DNA of 64,000 bases, taken from Phlegmacium glaucopus (Eukaryota > Basidiomycota > Agaricomycetes > Agaricales > Cortinariaceae). A program made the position numbers and the translations under genes. The notes under the pieces were generated by a model, which was not told the origin of the DNA, made no database searches, and was given only the letters and a program-made list of their open reading frames with translations. The stretch is from contig MU130625.1 in assembly GCA_015039465.1 (NCBI GenBank), forward strand, positions 69,515 through 133,514. The letters run 5' to 3'. Positions 29,870 through 41,341 of the stretch are shown one piece after another (within the stretch, counting starts at the first letter, position 1; every line of letters begins with the position of its first letter).

Positions 29870-32610
29870 ATGACAAAGAATCCTATTTATTATTTCTATA
29901 AGAGTGTTGAACATTGTGACGATGGCAGCATTGGAGCACTTGGCGACAAGCATTTTAAATGTTATCATGGCAATGGGAAGATTTCCACATTAAAAAAATC
30001 AGGAAAGTCAAACCTTACATGTAAGTCGTCGATCTGGTCTTTTCTTTCCTATGCTAATTTCATTCTCTCAGCTATGGTTACCAATTTAAAGTCATGTTCA
30101 CCCAATATGTACCAGCTCTTCACTGTGCTGAAAGGATGCCCAGCAGATCATGCTATTACTCAGGAAGAAATTGAGCTTGCTTCGGGTAAGAAGGTCCTTG
30201 ATGCAGGAAAGGCAAAGGAGTACTTCCACAATCTTGAGCTTTCTCAAGAGAATATCCAGGCTGCATTCAACAGACAGGCCACAAACACAGCTGTAAGGAA
30301 TTATATTCTTATATTTTTCACAGTTACTGATACTGGATCAAGATAAATTTGAACAGATTTTGGTGGAATGGATTGTTGCTTGTGACCAACCATTCGAGGA
30401 GGTTGATAGACCTGAGTTTTGAGAACTTATTTCCTATGCTCATCACCCTGCTCCTAACCTCAAAATTCCACATTGTGATGCTATTAGGTGCCAAATCATG
30501 AAGATGGGTGAAGATACAGTAGAATCTACCAAGGAGATGTTTGCGGTATGAACACCTTACTTTCTATTAACAAATATTTATTATTATTTAATCTATAAAC
30601 TGAAGTCAAGGGCAAGATCAGCCTATCTCTCAACGCATGGACTTCAAGCAATAATTATGCTTTTTTGGCTATTGTTGCGCATTACATGAACAGGAATGAG
30701 GTTTTAGGTGAATATTTCATCTGTTCCTTGTTGTATGTATGGAGGTTTACATATATTGTTTGAAGAAGAATTGTTGATTGATTTTTGAGAGCTTGTGGGT
30801 GAGCATTCTGGTAAAAACATGGCTGAAGCAGTATGGGAGACCTTGAAGCAATATGGGATTGAGGGGAAAGTGAGCAAATTTTGACTTAATATTCTTGAGC
30901 CTAGGATACTAGTTTCTTCACAGATATTTGCATTCATGCTTGATAATGCCTCTAATAATGACGCAATGGTTGAGGGAATTCAATCACAAGCAGCCAAGGA
31001 AGGTATTGATTTTGATGCAGCTTGCGCACATCTCTGATGCATGCCACACACTATTCATCTTGCTGCTATTAAGGTTTTTAGTTTTTAATTGCTAGGTTGT
31101 ATTAACCCTTACCCAAAATTTAGTTACTTGAAGCAATTGGTGCTATTTCCAAGACAGAAGCTTGAAAGGCAGCCTCTCAAAGCAGCAATTACCAAGATTC
31201 AATAACAGCACCACTCAGTTGTGCTCATGATGATGATGCAACAATACAGGAGGATACAGACAACCAGGACATGCCCAGTTTATTACTTGACACATCAGGC
31301 AACATCCTACCAGCTGTTGAAAAGGTTTTCTGTTTATTTCCAGTATTGAATTATATATTGACATTCTCTCTTAGCTTCAAAAAATCATATGTGCTACTCA
31401 GCACAAACAAGTCTGGTTCAAGCAAGTTGAAGATTCCTCTCATGGCAAGAATAGTGATGAGTGAAAACAGGCTTTGATGCTGATCCTTGATGTCAAGACT
31501 TGTTGGTCATATCAACACATCAGATGATGCATATGTCTTCTCTTTCTTCATGTGCATACAATGGCTGATGGAGTATTTGCTTTAGGACAACCCTTGGATT
31601 TTTCAAAAGAAATTGATGATTTCATTGGACGCAATCATGATCTTTGTGCCCTGGAACTTGAGACAGCTGATTGGGAAGCAATATCACAGGTTGCCAACTG
31701 GCTAAAAGCATTCTGTTCAGCAACTACTGAAATGTCAAAGACAAAGGAGCCTATGCTGTCAATAGTACATGCCATCTTTTGGGGCCTCCAGGACCACATC
31801 CGCTCAATCTTGATAGAACTCCCCAACTCTGCACCAGTCCAGTTAAGGAATGGCTTGCTTGAGGCACACAAAAAACTCAGCGAATATTACTATCAGTCAG
31901 ATGAATCTCCATTCTATACATGGTCCGTGAGTAAGTTTTCTTGCATATCTTATTAAATCTAGTTTGATTAAATTAAATTTCCTTTATTTTCCAGTCCTTG
32001 ACCCCCATATCATGTATGAGGGGCTCAGAAGTGACTGTGAATCAGACTGGTCACTTGTTGCTGATCTAAATAGTGCAAAGGATAAATTGAAGACTTTCTA
32101 TCACACAAACTATGCCAACCGTTCTCGTCCTCCAACCTTGCAGTCATCCCAATCAACATCATCTATTTCTTCCTGGAATGGTGGCTCCTGTGGCTCTCCT
32201 GATAAAGTCAATTTCACCTCACACTACCAAAAGAAGGACTATGTAGTTATTGATGAACTAGACAAGTACTTCAAGTTACCACAGGAGGATTATGATTCCT
32301 GAAAACCCCTCCAGTGGTGGCTTGGGAGGCGCTCACAGTTCCATAATTTATACCACCTTGTTTGTGATGTTTTCTCGATTCCTGGTGAGTGTTGTTTTCA
32401 TGAAATTGAGTTTCATTAAGCTCACACATTACCTTTATCTTATATCCTAGGCTCTGCTGTTGCAGTTGACTGTATATTTTCCGGAGGGCATGATACTATT
32501 TCTTCACGGCAGGCTAGTTTGGTACCTGACATCATCAGGGTGTTGATGTTGGTCAAACATCGTCTCAGGCTTGTGCATCTGGCTGTGGAGAAGAAGGACC
32601 AACACCATTA
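29870..32610 (+). pseudogene. hAT-family transposase pseudogene
   Basis: Fragments in order on the plus strand: an N-terminal zinc-finger-like region (HFKCYHGNGKISTLKKSGKSN), ISLSLNAWTSSNNYAFLAIVAHYM (about 30610-30690), FAFMLDNASNNDAM (about 30930-30970), CMPHTIHLAAIK, a long insertion-domain segment (31552-31956, 31964-32302), and the C-terminal dimerisation motif AVAVDCIFSGGHDTISSRQA and LVKHRLRL (about 32455-32590). These are landmarks of fungal hAT enzymes. The pieces change frame and contain stops (for example in VDRPEF*ELISYAH and CAHL*CMPH). Some breaks look like short introns (GTAAGT near 30020 and 31930), others are true lesions. I could not identify its TIRs. Confidence 0.8.
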
Positions 32611-32774
32611 GTGTTCAGTAGATGATTTCTTGCTAAATAAATGATTTATTCTGTTTTACACTACAGTTGAAGCTTTTATAATGCATAATGTCATGATGCA
32701 TAAATCTAGTAATGCATAGGTCTGGCATTGGAACCACCATGGGACGCAGGGAAATAGGGTGCATAATGCATAAC
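32611..32774. other. no gene; ATGCATAA repeats
   Basis: Contains several copies of GCATAATG/ATGCATAA words after the hAT stop and before the LTR fragment. It may be the hAT 3' end. Confidence 0.3.
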
Positions 32775-33290
32775 TGTTAAGTTTGAAACAAAGGGGATAC
32801 AATGGAATGAATCCAGAATGGAACTAGAACAGTAACAGAAAGGACATTAGCCTCAGTGTATGTGCTGTGCTGCCCAACTCCTAAGTTGTCCAGATTTCAG
32901 GTCTGGAAAGGAACAGAATAAGACGGAAGCCTCAATGACTTAGAGGATGAACCAGAGGAGGGTACTAAATTGATATTCAAAACTAAGGACAAACATACAA
33001 GTCTGAAGTACTTAAATAATAGAAGGAATAGCAACTGAAACAAGGAAGATAAATATAAAGTGCTGTGCTCTGCTCCCGGAAAGGTCTTGCATTCTATGGT
33101 GAATAATCTTATGCTGGTGTGCTGACTGATAGTAGGAAAGTGATGACAAAGGAATAGTTGTTATGATGATGATGATGGAAATGGGTTTGGGGTGACATTG
33201 GAAGAGCCGGAAAGACACAGAAAGGTCTCAGAGTTGAATGTGTGTTGAGTGGTACAGAGGTAAAGGGAAAGGACTGTACAGAGTACAGAC
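32775..33290 (-). mobile_element. LTR of the 581-bp family, truncated, minus strand
   Basis: Starts (plus strand) TGTTAAGTTTGAAACAAAG, the complement of the end of the solo LTR at 13656-14236, and follows it at about 80 percent identity as far as GTACAGAC at 33290, where the copia LTR begins. The last 70 bp or so are missing and were not found to the right of the copia element. Confidence 0.7.
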
Positions 33291-33624
33291 TGTTAAACGA
33301 GTAGTTTATCTTATCTCTATAGATTAGATTACATTATATACTCATAGTGTAGATGTCCGTACTACCAGACCAACATGTGATAGCCATCACACATGTGCGA
33401 TCCTTATCACGCACATGCTACCCCAGGTAGCTTCTAGGGGCTGTGCCAATAGTGCACACAGACCATCTACAATAGTATATAAGCAGTAGATACACCACTA
33501 ATATACTTCACTTGGATATACATCTAAGTACCTAGTTAGTAGCACACTCTACCTACCAAAGGTAAGCTAGTAAGATGACCACAACCAGCTCTGCGCTTGT
33601 TAGCAACTAGTTTGCTGCGCAACA
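33291..33624 (+). mobile_element. copia 5' LTR, 334 bp
   Basis: TGTTAAACGAGTAG to GCGCAACA. It has the same length as, and about a dozen mostly transition differences from, the LTR at 56749-57082. It contains AGTATATAAGCAG as TATA box. It is followed at once by GGTTATGAGCCCCGATAGC, a primer-binding site of the kind many fungal copia elements use (initiator-Met tRNA type, from memory). No TSD is apparent between the two outer flanks. Confidence 0.9.
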
Positions 33625-33851
33625 GGTTATGAGCCCCGATAGCAGTGGTAACACTTAGCAGCGACCATGGTTGTCTTACAGAAAAGCTTAAACCTATGCT
33701 GTTTGCTTTCACAAGCATAAGCACCAGGTCAGCTGCTGTACCCTCTGGACACTGTCGCTGACGGCGATAAGACCAACCTGATCATCGTCGTTTGCTTTTA
33801 TTAGCAACCAAGACTGATGAGGTGTTTCTTTAGAAACCAAACCTCAACATC

Positions 33852-36037
33852 ATGTCTGGACAAATTGACCACCTTGTTTCTCTCCTCGATGGAAACAACT
33901 ACCCCAAATGGGCTGAGCAGATGACAAACTATCTGCACTCCCAAGGGCTCTGGGTTTATACCTCGAGCACCATCCTTATGCCCAAAATTGCAGACATGGC
34001 GAGCACTGCTGAAAAAGAAGCACACGCCATTGCCCTGAAAGAATGGAACATAAAGGACCAACAAGTGTTGGGGATAATTCATCTCCGAATCACTGACAGC
34101 TGCTGAGTTCACATCAAGAGCTCAAACTTTAGCAGCACTGCTTGGAAGGTGTTAAATACTGCCTACTCCAAGGTTGGTCCTTTGGTCATACACACTGATT
34201 TCAAGCGGGCTGTTGGCTTTTGTCTCTCTGGCAATAATCCTGCCAAAGAGATTGACCAACTGATTGATCTCCTTGAATGCCTCAAAGTGAACAAGGCAGA
34301 TCTCTCAGAACCCATATGAGCATTGATAGTTATCAATGCTATTCCCAACAAATGGGATGCTGCCGCATCTCATGTGCTCCTCAGCACTCCCTTTGACTTG
34401 CTGACAGTACAAGCGGTCAGGAATACTGTGGTGAGCGAGTTCAAAAGGGCTACCAAGCCTACCTCATCTGCTGCTGAAGCCAACAAGCTTTCAACTGTTA
34501 AGCAAAAGGGTAAGTCTCCTGCTTTTGAACAGCAACAGCAATCACCTGCTAAGCCATTACAAAAAGCACCACAGGAGACTGACAAACCCAGGAAAAGCAC
34601 AAACATGCTGGGAAAAAGGTCAAAGCAGCACGTGAGCGCTACCAAGCCCACAGCCATGGCTTCAATGTCCCTTTCCAAAAGAATAGAAGTGGTAGATGAG
34701 CGACCAACAGTTGCTCTCCAACCCTCTAGGGCTGGACCATCATCATCTTCAGTGGTGTCCTTCGGCTCACAAGGCATCACTTATGTGAGTAAGCCTAAGA
34801 TAGCCGGAATGGCCTTTACAGGCCTACCAATTGACCTGGATGCCTGTCACTTCCCAGTGATTGGTGAGACCCATGTGCTAGCCAATAGGATTGGGGTGAC
34901 TAAAAATCCCCTGAACCTAAAAGCGCTGGAGTCTCTCCACAAACACTCAGAGTATGTGGTGGCATCCACAGCTTATCGCAACACCTTAAAGGCGGAAGTC
35001 GATGCTAAAGCAGCATCTACTTCAGCACCAGTGAGTGAATTTCCATTCACCACTATAGAGCTTGGTCACTTACCTTTTGCATATAACCACTTCCAGAAAA
35101 ACCTCCCTTAGCAACACTTAGAACCGATAGTTGAGGAACACGATGCTTTCAGGGCTAAGGCCAGCATCAATGTTCTCTTCCCTAAAAGTGGTAAGGGAAA
35201 AAGAGGTCCATTTTTTAACATTAAATGGGTGGTTGGAGTTATTCTAAAATGAGATCATTGCAAAGGTACACAGCGCTCCCAGCGCAAGGCAGTCATCATG
35301 AGTGTCCCACTCACTCATCAAGAGACTGTCTCAGAGCCAGATGAATGGCTTGACTAGGGCTCTGAAACTGGTGGGACATTCTTAAATACATACCACATTT
35401 ATTTCTCACTCCACCTTGAAGACAAAATAGCACCTAGGATACACTATCCCAGAGCTGCGAGTATAAATGCTGGGCTCTTGGATGGAGAATCCGATTATAT
35501 GCTAGATAGAGAAGTAGCCTTCGTGGCTGGACTCGACGACGGAGGCATGGATCCAAATGATTCAACTGCCTTTGATCACTTCGAGCCCAAAAGGCAAGTC
35601 CCTGTTTCTACATTACAGAACAGCAACACTTACAATGATTCACAGCACTTACTTCGGTTAGCGTACAAACATTTGTATAGTAGCATAGATAAATACAATC
35701 TTCATGTTGCTGAATGTGTGAAATGTAAGGGAATGACATCAGGAAACAGCAATTTCATGGGAGACAGTGGAGCTTCAATCAGCTTTACACCTCATATGAG
35801 TGATTTCACACAATATAGTGAAATAAGCACAGCAACTTCTGTTGCCACTGCTAAGAAGGGTGCTGAACTGACCATCAAAGGTCAAGGAGCAGTTTTTGTT
35901 AATCACAAAGTACCTTCTCATACTGGTGGAACAACCAGTATAACTACTCGCTTATACCCTGTCTACCATGTTCCTGGTATAACCTGCAGACTCCTGTCAT
36001 TGGGAAGTCTGTTACAGCAGGGTTATTCAATGACCGG
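33852..36037 (+). pseudogene. copia gag and protease (degenerate)
   Basis: Begins MSGQIDHLVSLLDGNNYPKW, the typical copia gag start with its conserved W, and continues in the same frame order through 34112-35111 to a protease segment near 35750 (FMGDSGASISFTPHMSDF, with the DSG catalytic aspartate) and YHVPGITCRLLSLGSLLQQG. Stops interrupt it (after ITDSC, LSEPI, QKNLP, VILK and EWLD), so no full polyprotein is made. Residues from a Lys/Pro/Gln-rich hinge lie at 34480-34640. No CCHC knuckle is obvious. It is cut at 36038 by a solo LTR, and the protein resumes at 36923. Confidence 0.85.
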
Positions 36038-36918
36038 TGATGTACCTGCGGTGGGATCAGACCGCAAGTAGTGACGTAGTTCAGAGGGGTTAATGTAGAT
36101 TTCCTCGATAGAATTAAAGAGAAGTTTGCAGTATTGAAATACGCAAGACGAGTAGACCGCGAAGATAGCGAAGTTCGCGAACGATAACGCAGTACGCGAA
36201 ATAGCTTAAAGGATGAGACTATTGACTTAGAACGTTGCTGCAAAGTTTATGGGATCAAAACTCTGGCCGTCTCCTGTTCACCTTGCCTCCTACTTGCTAC
36301 AGGTACTTAATACAAGAGTAACAAGCTAGCCAGGTGCGGATATGCGAAACAGTAATGTAAAAATTGAGCTAATGCGAAGTCACATGAGCCCAGTAGTTTG
36401 GTAACAAAGAAATAGGAGATAGAATAATAATAGAAGTGATGAGTAAGGAGGTCAGTTGAATGACCTCCTGTTTCGAAGGAGGTGATAAAATAATAATATA
36501 TATAGAAAGTTAAAAGAAAGTAAGTTGAAAACACAACACGGACCATGATCAAACCAGTGAAAGGGATGTGTATGCGAGCCGTGAAAGACCGCAAGATTAA
36601 AGATAAGCTGTGCGAAGGTGTGGTTGTGAAGGAAAGAAATGACTAAGTCCAGTATTGATAGAGAGAGTTGAAGATATGTTGAAGTATGAAATGCGAAGAG
36701 GAATGAGGGTGCGTTTGATAGTCACAAAGGTCGTAGAAGTGATGTGCGAAGGTTATGCGAGGATTATAGTATGTTGTGCGAGATGCGAAGGATGTGCGAG
36801 AATTGCGAATGAGAGTGCAAGTGAAGTTGGTACCTGCGAGGCATCCGCGTATACTGCGAAGTTGTTAAATCACAAAAATAACCAGTTTACGAACCTAGAG
36901 GCTATATGGATCCTATCA
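36038..36918 (+). mobile_element. solo LTR, 882-bp family, copy 2, TSD CCGG
   Basis: TGATGTACCTGCGG to GGATCCTATCA, with CCGG on both sides (36034-36037, 36919-36922), inserted into the copia protease/integrase linker. The copia frame is GYSMTG before and GTKHNICFWKAPG after. Confidence 0.9.
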
Positions 36919-36922
36919 CCGG

Positions 36923-38050
36923 GACTAAGCATAATATCTGCTTTTGGAAAGCACCTGGCGACAAAACACCTATTATGGTGCTGTACCCACATTTGCCTGG
37001 CCAAACCATCTATTGGTTACATTGCCGCGTTGCATCTGCTAACAATATTATGGCCAAGTCCATCATTAACTCAATGGACTATGACATTCTTCACAAATGT
37101 TTTGGACATGCATCCAAAGACGTCTTGAAACAATTGTCAAACAATACCATTAATGCCCCTAAAGGCATAGTCTTTCCTAAGACGTCCGATATCTGTAAAG
37201 AATGTGCTGAGGGAAAAATGCCTTCCAAGTCTTACCCTTTATCAGAGACTCAATCTCAGAAACCCTTTGAGAAAGTTCACACCAACCTCAAGAGTTTCCC
37301 TGTGGCTTCATACCACAAATACAAGTATTTTGTCACTTTCTATGACAATTATACCTCCTATGGTTGGCTTATGCTCTTATGAGCAAAATCAGACACCATT
37401 ACTGCGATTAAGCGATTCATTGCTATGGTAAAGACCCAATTTGGCATCACCATAAAATTGTTTATGTCAGATGCAGGGGGAGAGTATAAGTCTATTGCTA
37501 TACTTGATGAGCTCAAGGACCTTGGGATAAAAATGTTTCAGAGTGTACCCAACACTGCAGCAAAATGGCCACGCTGAACATTTTAATAGGACAATAATGG
37601 ATAAAGCACAGGCTATGTGTCTTGACGCATGTTTACCACAATCATGGTGGGAGTTCAGCGTATTACACACTATCCACCTCTACAATTGTACTCCTATGGC
37701 ACGCCTTAAATGGCGTACACCCTTTGAGACATTGTGTGGAAACAAGCCTGATGTTTCATTGTTTCGAGTCCTTGGTTGTGGTGCATATGTTTTCATACCT
37801 TCTGAGAGGCATGTTAACAAGCTATCTCCTAAATCAGAATATATGACCTATATTGGTTTCTCAGAAGAGACCAAGGGCTATCTGTTTATGAGAGATAGTA
37901 ATACTATTTTCACAGTGACAACTGCTCTATTTGATGAAAAAATATTTCCATGCTGCCCAGACAGTCAGAAACATCTGGCAAATGATCCCCTTGAGAGACC
38001 AGAAGTCGTTGGAGCAGTGCGATTGGACGAGGGACATAAACCGATAGTTG
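36923..38050 (+). pseudogene. copia GAG-pre-integrase and integrase
   Basis: After the LTR: GTKHNICFWKAP, then the zinc-binding HKCFGHAS and CKECAEGKM, then the integrase core. The first catalytic aspartate is replaced: VHTNLKSFPV, where relatives have VH(S/T)DLK, codon AAC at 37284-37286. The second aspartate is in LFMSDAGGEY and the glutamate in NGHAEHFNRT. The frame breaks after YGWLMLL (stop at about 37380) and again near 37570. Downstream are the conserved WWEFSVLHTIHLYNCTP and RVLGCGAYVFIP segments. It is inactive by both stops and the D-to-N change. Confidence 0.85.
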
Positions 38051-38223
38051 TGTGGTAAAGGATGATTCTTTTCTCGTCATGTCTTCCTTCCGCTTTGGGT
38101 TCTCCGGCTCTCGCCCGGCTGAGCCCGTAATCTACATCTAACTACTTTGTAATCTAGTTGTTTATCTGTAATCTACTTGTAATCTACTTGTAATCTACTT
38201 GTAATCCGTTGAGTACCCTGCCA
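38051..38223 (+). mobile_element. 173-bp insertion, probably a short solo LTR
   Basis: Interrupts the copia pol between KPIVV and LHCHIISSDDDD. TGTGGTAAAGG to GTACCCTGCCA has TG/CA ends, with flanks AGTTG and GGTTG (4 of 5 match). It contains three tandem copies of TGTAATCTACT and a GGCTC/GAGCC hairpin. An alternative is a retained intron, since GTAAAG to GCCAG also fits the splice consensus. Confidence 0.45.
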
Positions 38224-38671
38224 GGTTGCACTGCCACATCATCTCTAGTGATGATGACGACAACCATGAGTCTAACATTCCTCATGAAGACGAAGATCAG
38301 GACAATGACTTTTATGTCCCTGATTTTCAACCCTCTAAACCTTCTAAACCAGCAGAGTCTGATGACTCTGATGATGACGATGGCAGGCTTGGACTTGAGC
38401 TAGAGAAGCTAAAAAGCCCTTGCCCACCAATAGTACCTCTACCTCCTCAGACACCTCCATCTGGCTCTGGTAGTCTACCACAGACTCCAAGCAGTAGGAG
38501 ACCTCCTCCTGTTCCTTCTAGAACTCCAGGAGAAGGTACGAGTCATCGTGGACCAGCACCTTTGGTGCCCCCAACTTCACCGTCATCTGGTTTGACGCCA
38601 CAACAGGAAATTGCGCCTAGGCACAGTGGTCGTCATAGACAGCCAGCCACAAGGCCTGACAATGCCTACAG
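38224..38671 (+). pseudogene. copia linker between integrase and reverse transcriptase
   Basis: Continues the copia frame as an acidic Asp/Ser stretch, then a Pro-rich PPQTPPSGSGSLPQTP segment and RHSGRHRQPATRPDNAYR, typical of the variable spacer before the RT. The frame continues across the 362-bp element at 38672-39033 if one copy of the TSD is removed (DNAYR followed by DCTPLQTE). Confidence 0.75.
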
Positions 38672-39033
38672 GAGGTCTTTGCTGTGATCCACCAGATCTG
38701 ATCAGATCTGAGCAGATTTGGCAGGCATTCTGAGCGGATCTGCTCAGATGGTCAGATCTGAGCAGAATGGAAACTATATACCTCCCTAACCTTAATAAAA
38801 CCCTAACCAAACCTTAACCCAAACCTTACCCAAACCTTAACCAAACCTTAACCAAACCTTAACCAAACCTTAACAAAAGTAGCTGGTAGGTCTCTATTTT
38901 CTCAGATCCACTTGGATCCACTCAGAATCCAAGCAGAATCTGAGCAGAATCTGAGCAGAACTGAGCAGAACTGGTCAGATATAACAATTCTGATCAGATC
39001 TGATCAGATCTGGTGGGGGACAGAAAAGTACTG
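38672..39033 (+). mobile_element. 362-bp non-autonomous TIR element, GATC family, TSD GCCTACAG
   Basis: Complete small element: left end GAGGTCTTTGCTGTGATCC (beta), right end GGGGGACAGAAAAGTACTG (alpha), perfect 8-bp TSD GCCTACAG at 38664-38671 and 39034-39041. Inside: GATCTGATCAGATCTGAGC palindromes at both ends and, in the centre (38785-38876), a CCTTAACC/CCCTAACC array. It has no coding capacity. It splits the copia polyprotein. Confidence 0.92.
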
Positions 39034-39041
39034 GCCTACAG

Positions 39042-39451
39042 GGATTGCACCCCCTTACAAACTGAATGTCTGCCTAGTTGATATTGGCAAGATTTAGTGA
39101 ACAATCCTGATTCACAAGGCCCATCTGCCTCTCATAGCTACGCTAGTAAAGACATGCTGGACCGTCTATCCCAGGAAGGGGGAGTAGATTTCATAAATTT
39201 ACTGCTTGCCAAAGCAGTCTCACCAAGTGAAAGCTCACTTCAAAAGCCAGTACAAGATTGGCAATACTCAGACATCTTGTGTATGAATTCACAGGATAAA
39301 GAGGAATGGAAGCATGCATGTATCGAAGAACTAGAGTCCCTTCAAGAATGCAATGTCTTTGAACTCGTCAACCTACCCAAGGGTTGTAAAATAATTAGGA
39401 ACCGTTGGGTCTTCAACATCAAAACTGATGGTCATAAGAAGGCTCAACTGG
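39042..39451 (+). pseudogene. copia reverse transcriptase, N-terminal part
   Basis: Reads DMLDRLSQEGGVDFINLLLA, then WKHACIEELESLQECNVFEL and GCKIIRNRWVFNIKTDGHKKAQLV, the start of a copia RT (normally ...WVFxxKxDGxxxRxKARLVAKGFSQ). It stops at the gypsy LTR at 39452. The next residues, VAKGFSQVEGIDF, are encoded on the minus strand at 51565-51602, beyond the gypsy 3' LTR, because of the inversion described in the findings. Confidence 0.9.
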
Positions 39452-39585
39452 TGGATTAGGGAGATAGGCACCATCAGATAATGTACACATGATACATAGA
39501 TTAGATAAGCAAGGGCAGTACAGAGCACCCAGTAGCTACAAACAAGACAGCTCTTCCATCGCTAAAGCAACCGTGCCCTCCTCCA
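39452..39585 (+). mobile_element. gypsy 5' LTR, 134 bp, TSD CTGG
   Basis: TGGATTAGGGAGATAGG to GCCCTCCTCCA. The complement of 51603-51736 is the 3' LTR, same length, few differences. The 4-bp target CTGG precedes it (39448-39451), and its complement CCAG is at 51599-51602. At 134 bp it is unusually short for a fungal gypsy LTR. Confidence 0.88.
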
Positions 39586-40048
39586 TCGTGGTGATGAGAG
39601 TGCGTTCCGGCCTTTAACATACCCCACTGCTTACTGTCTTAACCTGCCTACTGCTACTTGCTCATCTGCTTCTACCAAGCTTCTGCTCTCGTCACACAAC
39701 CGCTTGCCACTGCTCTAGTCCCTGCCAAACCAACCCTAGGCAACGTGCCTACACCATGCCCTCTTACATATAACCAAGCTGGCACCAAAAGCTTGGGAAT
39801 CCCAACCTCGTGACAGAGGCCGTTTTGCTCCTCAAGAAAGGGCAACAACTGTCACTGCCCCAACAACAGCAGCATCACCAACCAGCTCCACACTGCCATC
39901 TATCCCATCATCCAAAACCTCTTCAATATCATTTTCATGCTCATCATCGCCCCATTACTCATCAGAATCTAGCATAACACCATACACACTCCCACCACCA
40001 CCACCACCACCACCAGTCCAAACAGCACAAACAGCCAAAACAAGAAGA
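39586..40048 (+). other. gypsy leader between LTR and gag
   Basis: Starts TCGTGGTGATGAGAG, in which TGGTGATGAGAG is the candidate primer-binding site. The remainder is C/A-rich and ends in a CCACCACCACCACC tract before the gag ATG. No separate gene. Confidence 0.5.
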
Positions 40049-41146
40049 ATGGCTCCAGAAAAAATTCCAGACTTCTCAGGCACGCGTGAAGATGAAGTAC
40101 AACCAAGCAATTTCCTCAAAACCTACCCTCAAAAAACCCGAGGCCTCTATACGGGTGACACAGAGTGGATCGAAGGTATCTTAGATTACCTAAAATCAGA
40201 CTCCCCAGCCAAAGAATGGTTCAATGATGCTGGTACACCCAAGACAAAGTGGACAGACTTTAACAAGGGGTTCACAATAAAATTTCCAGATATAGAAAGG
40301 GTAAAGAAAACACGAGATGACTTGGAGAGAGAGTTGGAAGGGATGAAACTCAAAGTAGAAAGCTTAGGACAGACGGAAAAAATCGCAGGCGACGATGTAT
40401 GGACACACATAGCATTTGCAGAAAAGGTACTCGACCTCGCAAAACAGGCCAAAATCAACCAATCCTCAAGTGGCATCTGGAAGGTCTGCGACAATCTCCC
40501 AGATGCCCTAAAGGAGAAGATAACGTCAACGTACAAAGACTGGACATCTTTCTGCGATGCAATCAAATCACTGGACCTCAGCGTTGTCAGAGATGCCGCC
40601 AAAAAACACGCAGCTGAACAGGAAAAGCAATCACAAATAGAAGTGAAGGTAACTGTGAAAATCATGGCAACAATCAGCGAAAACATGTCTCGCCCTGCTC
40701 GGCTCGCACAAGCAACAGTGAATTCACCCACTGCACCACTTCACACCCAAATGACTGGGTTCCGCATAACGCAACCACAAACACAGCTACAAAACCCATC
40801 CACTCCAGCATCCAACCTGTTCACAAATAGTGGAGGGGGACGTGGCAACCTCTTTGGTACAAATACCACCCCCCATCATCGAGTACCAATGTCAGAAAAT
40901 GAAATAGCCACCATTAGAACTGCAATTGCGAAATACCCCATTCAACCCAACACACCAGAAGGTATCCATGCCTACCAAGCCCAATTAATCAGATGGAGAA
41001 CAACAAACAGCGACAATGCAGAAATCACAAAAATCACAGGCTTTCCACTACAACCAGGAGGAGCTCCACCAGGTTCATCAGAATGTTTTGGGTGCGGCTA
41101 TACAGGTCACAATGAAGCCAACTGCACCTCAGACACAAACAGCTGA
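40049..41146 (+). CDS. gag: gypsy gag protein with CCHC zinc knuckle
   Basis: Uninterrupted frame of 365 codons starting MAPEKIPDFSGTRED, the F-x-G start of Ty3/gypsy gag. Helical capsid-like region to about residue 200 (WIEGILDYLKSDSPAKEW, FPDIERVKKTRDDLEREL), a Pro/Gln/Thr-rich middle, and the zinc knuckle CFGCGYTGHNEANC (C-x2-C-x4-H-x4-C) close to the end. It binds and packages element RNA. It is the best-preserved part of this gypsy element. A stop at 41144 separates it from the pol region, which continues in fragments (ICGSILCARRTFQTQQ) to the solo LTR at 41342. Confidence 0.9.
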   Translation: MAPEKIPDFSGTREDEVQPSNFLKTYPQKTRGLYTGDTEWIEGILDYLKSDSPAKEWFNDAGTPKTKWTDFNKGFTIKFPDIERVKKTRDDLERELEGMKLKVESLGQTEKIAGDDVWTHIAFAEKVLDLAKQAKINQSSSGIWKVCDNLPDALKEKITSTYKDWTSFCDAIKSLDLSVVRDAAKKHAAEQEKQSQIEVKVTVKIMATISENMSRPARLAQATVNSPTAPLHTQMTGFRITQPQTQLQNPSTPASNLFTNSGGGRGNLFGTNTTPHHRVPMSENEIATIRTAIAKYPIQPNTPEGIHAYQAQLIRWRTTNSDNAEITKITGFPLQPGGAPPGSSECFGCGYTGHNEANCTSDTNS

Positions 41147-41341
41147 ATCTCTGAAAAAGAACGCAGCTTTCGCAAAATTTGTGGTTCCATCTTATGTGCT
41201 CGTCGAACCTTCCAAACTCAACAAGTCAACTATGTAGCACCCATCAACAATGATATCTGGACCTGGCTAGGTGTACCAAACCCAATAAATATGCAGCAGG
41301 AAAACGAGGAAGGGCCGTCAGCATAGATGACAAGCAGGCGG

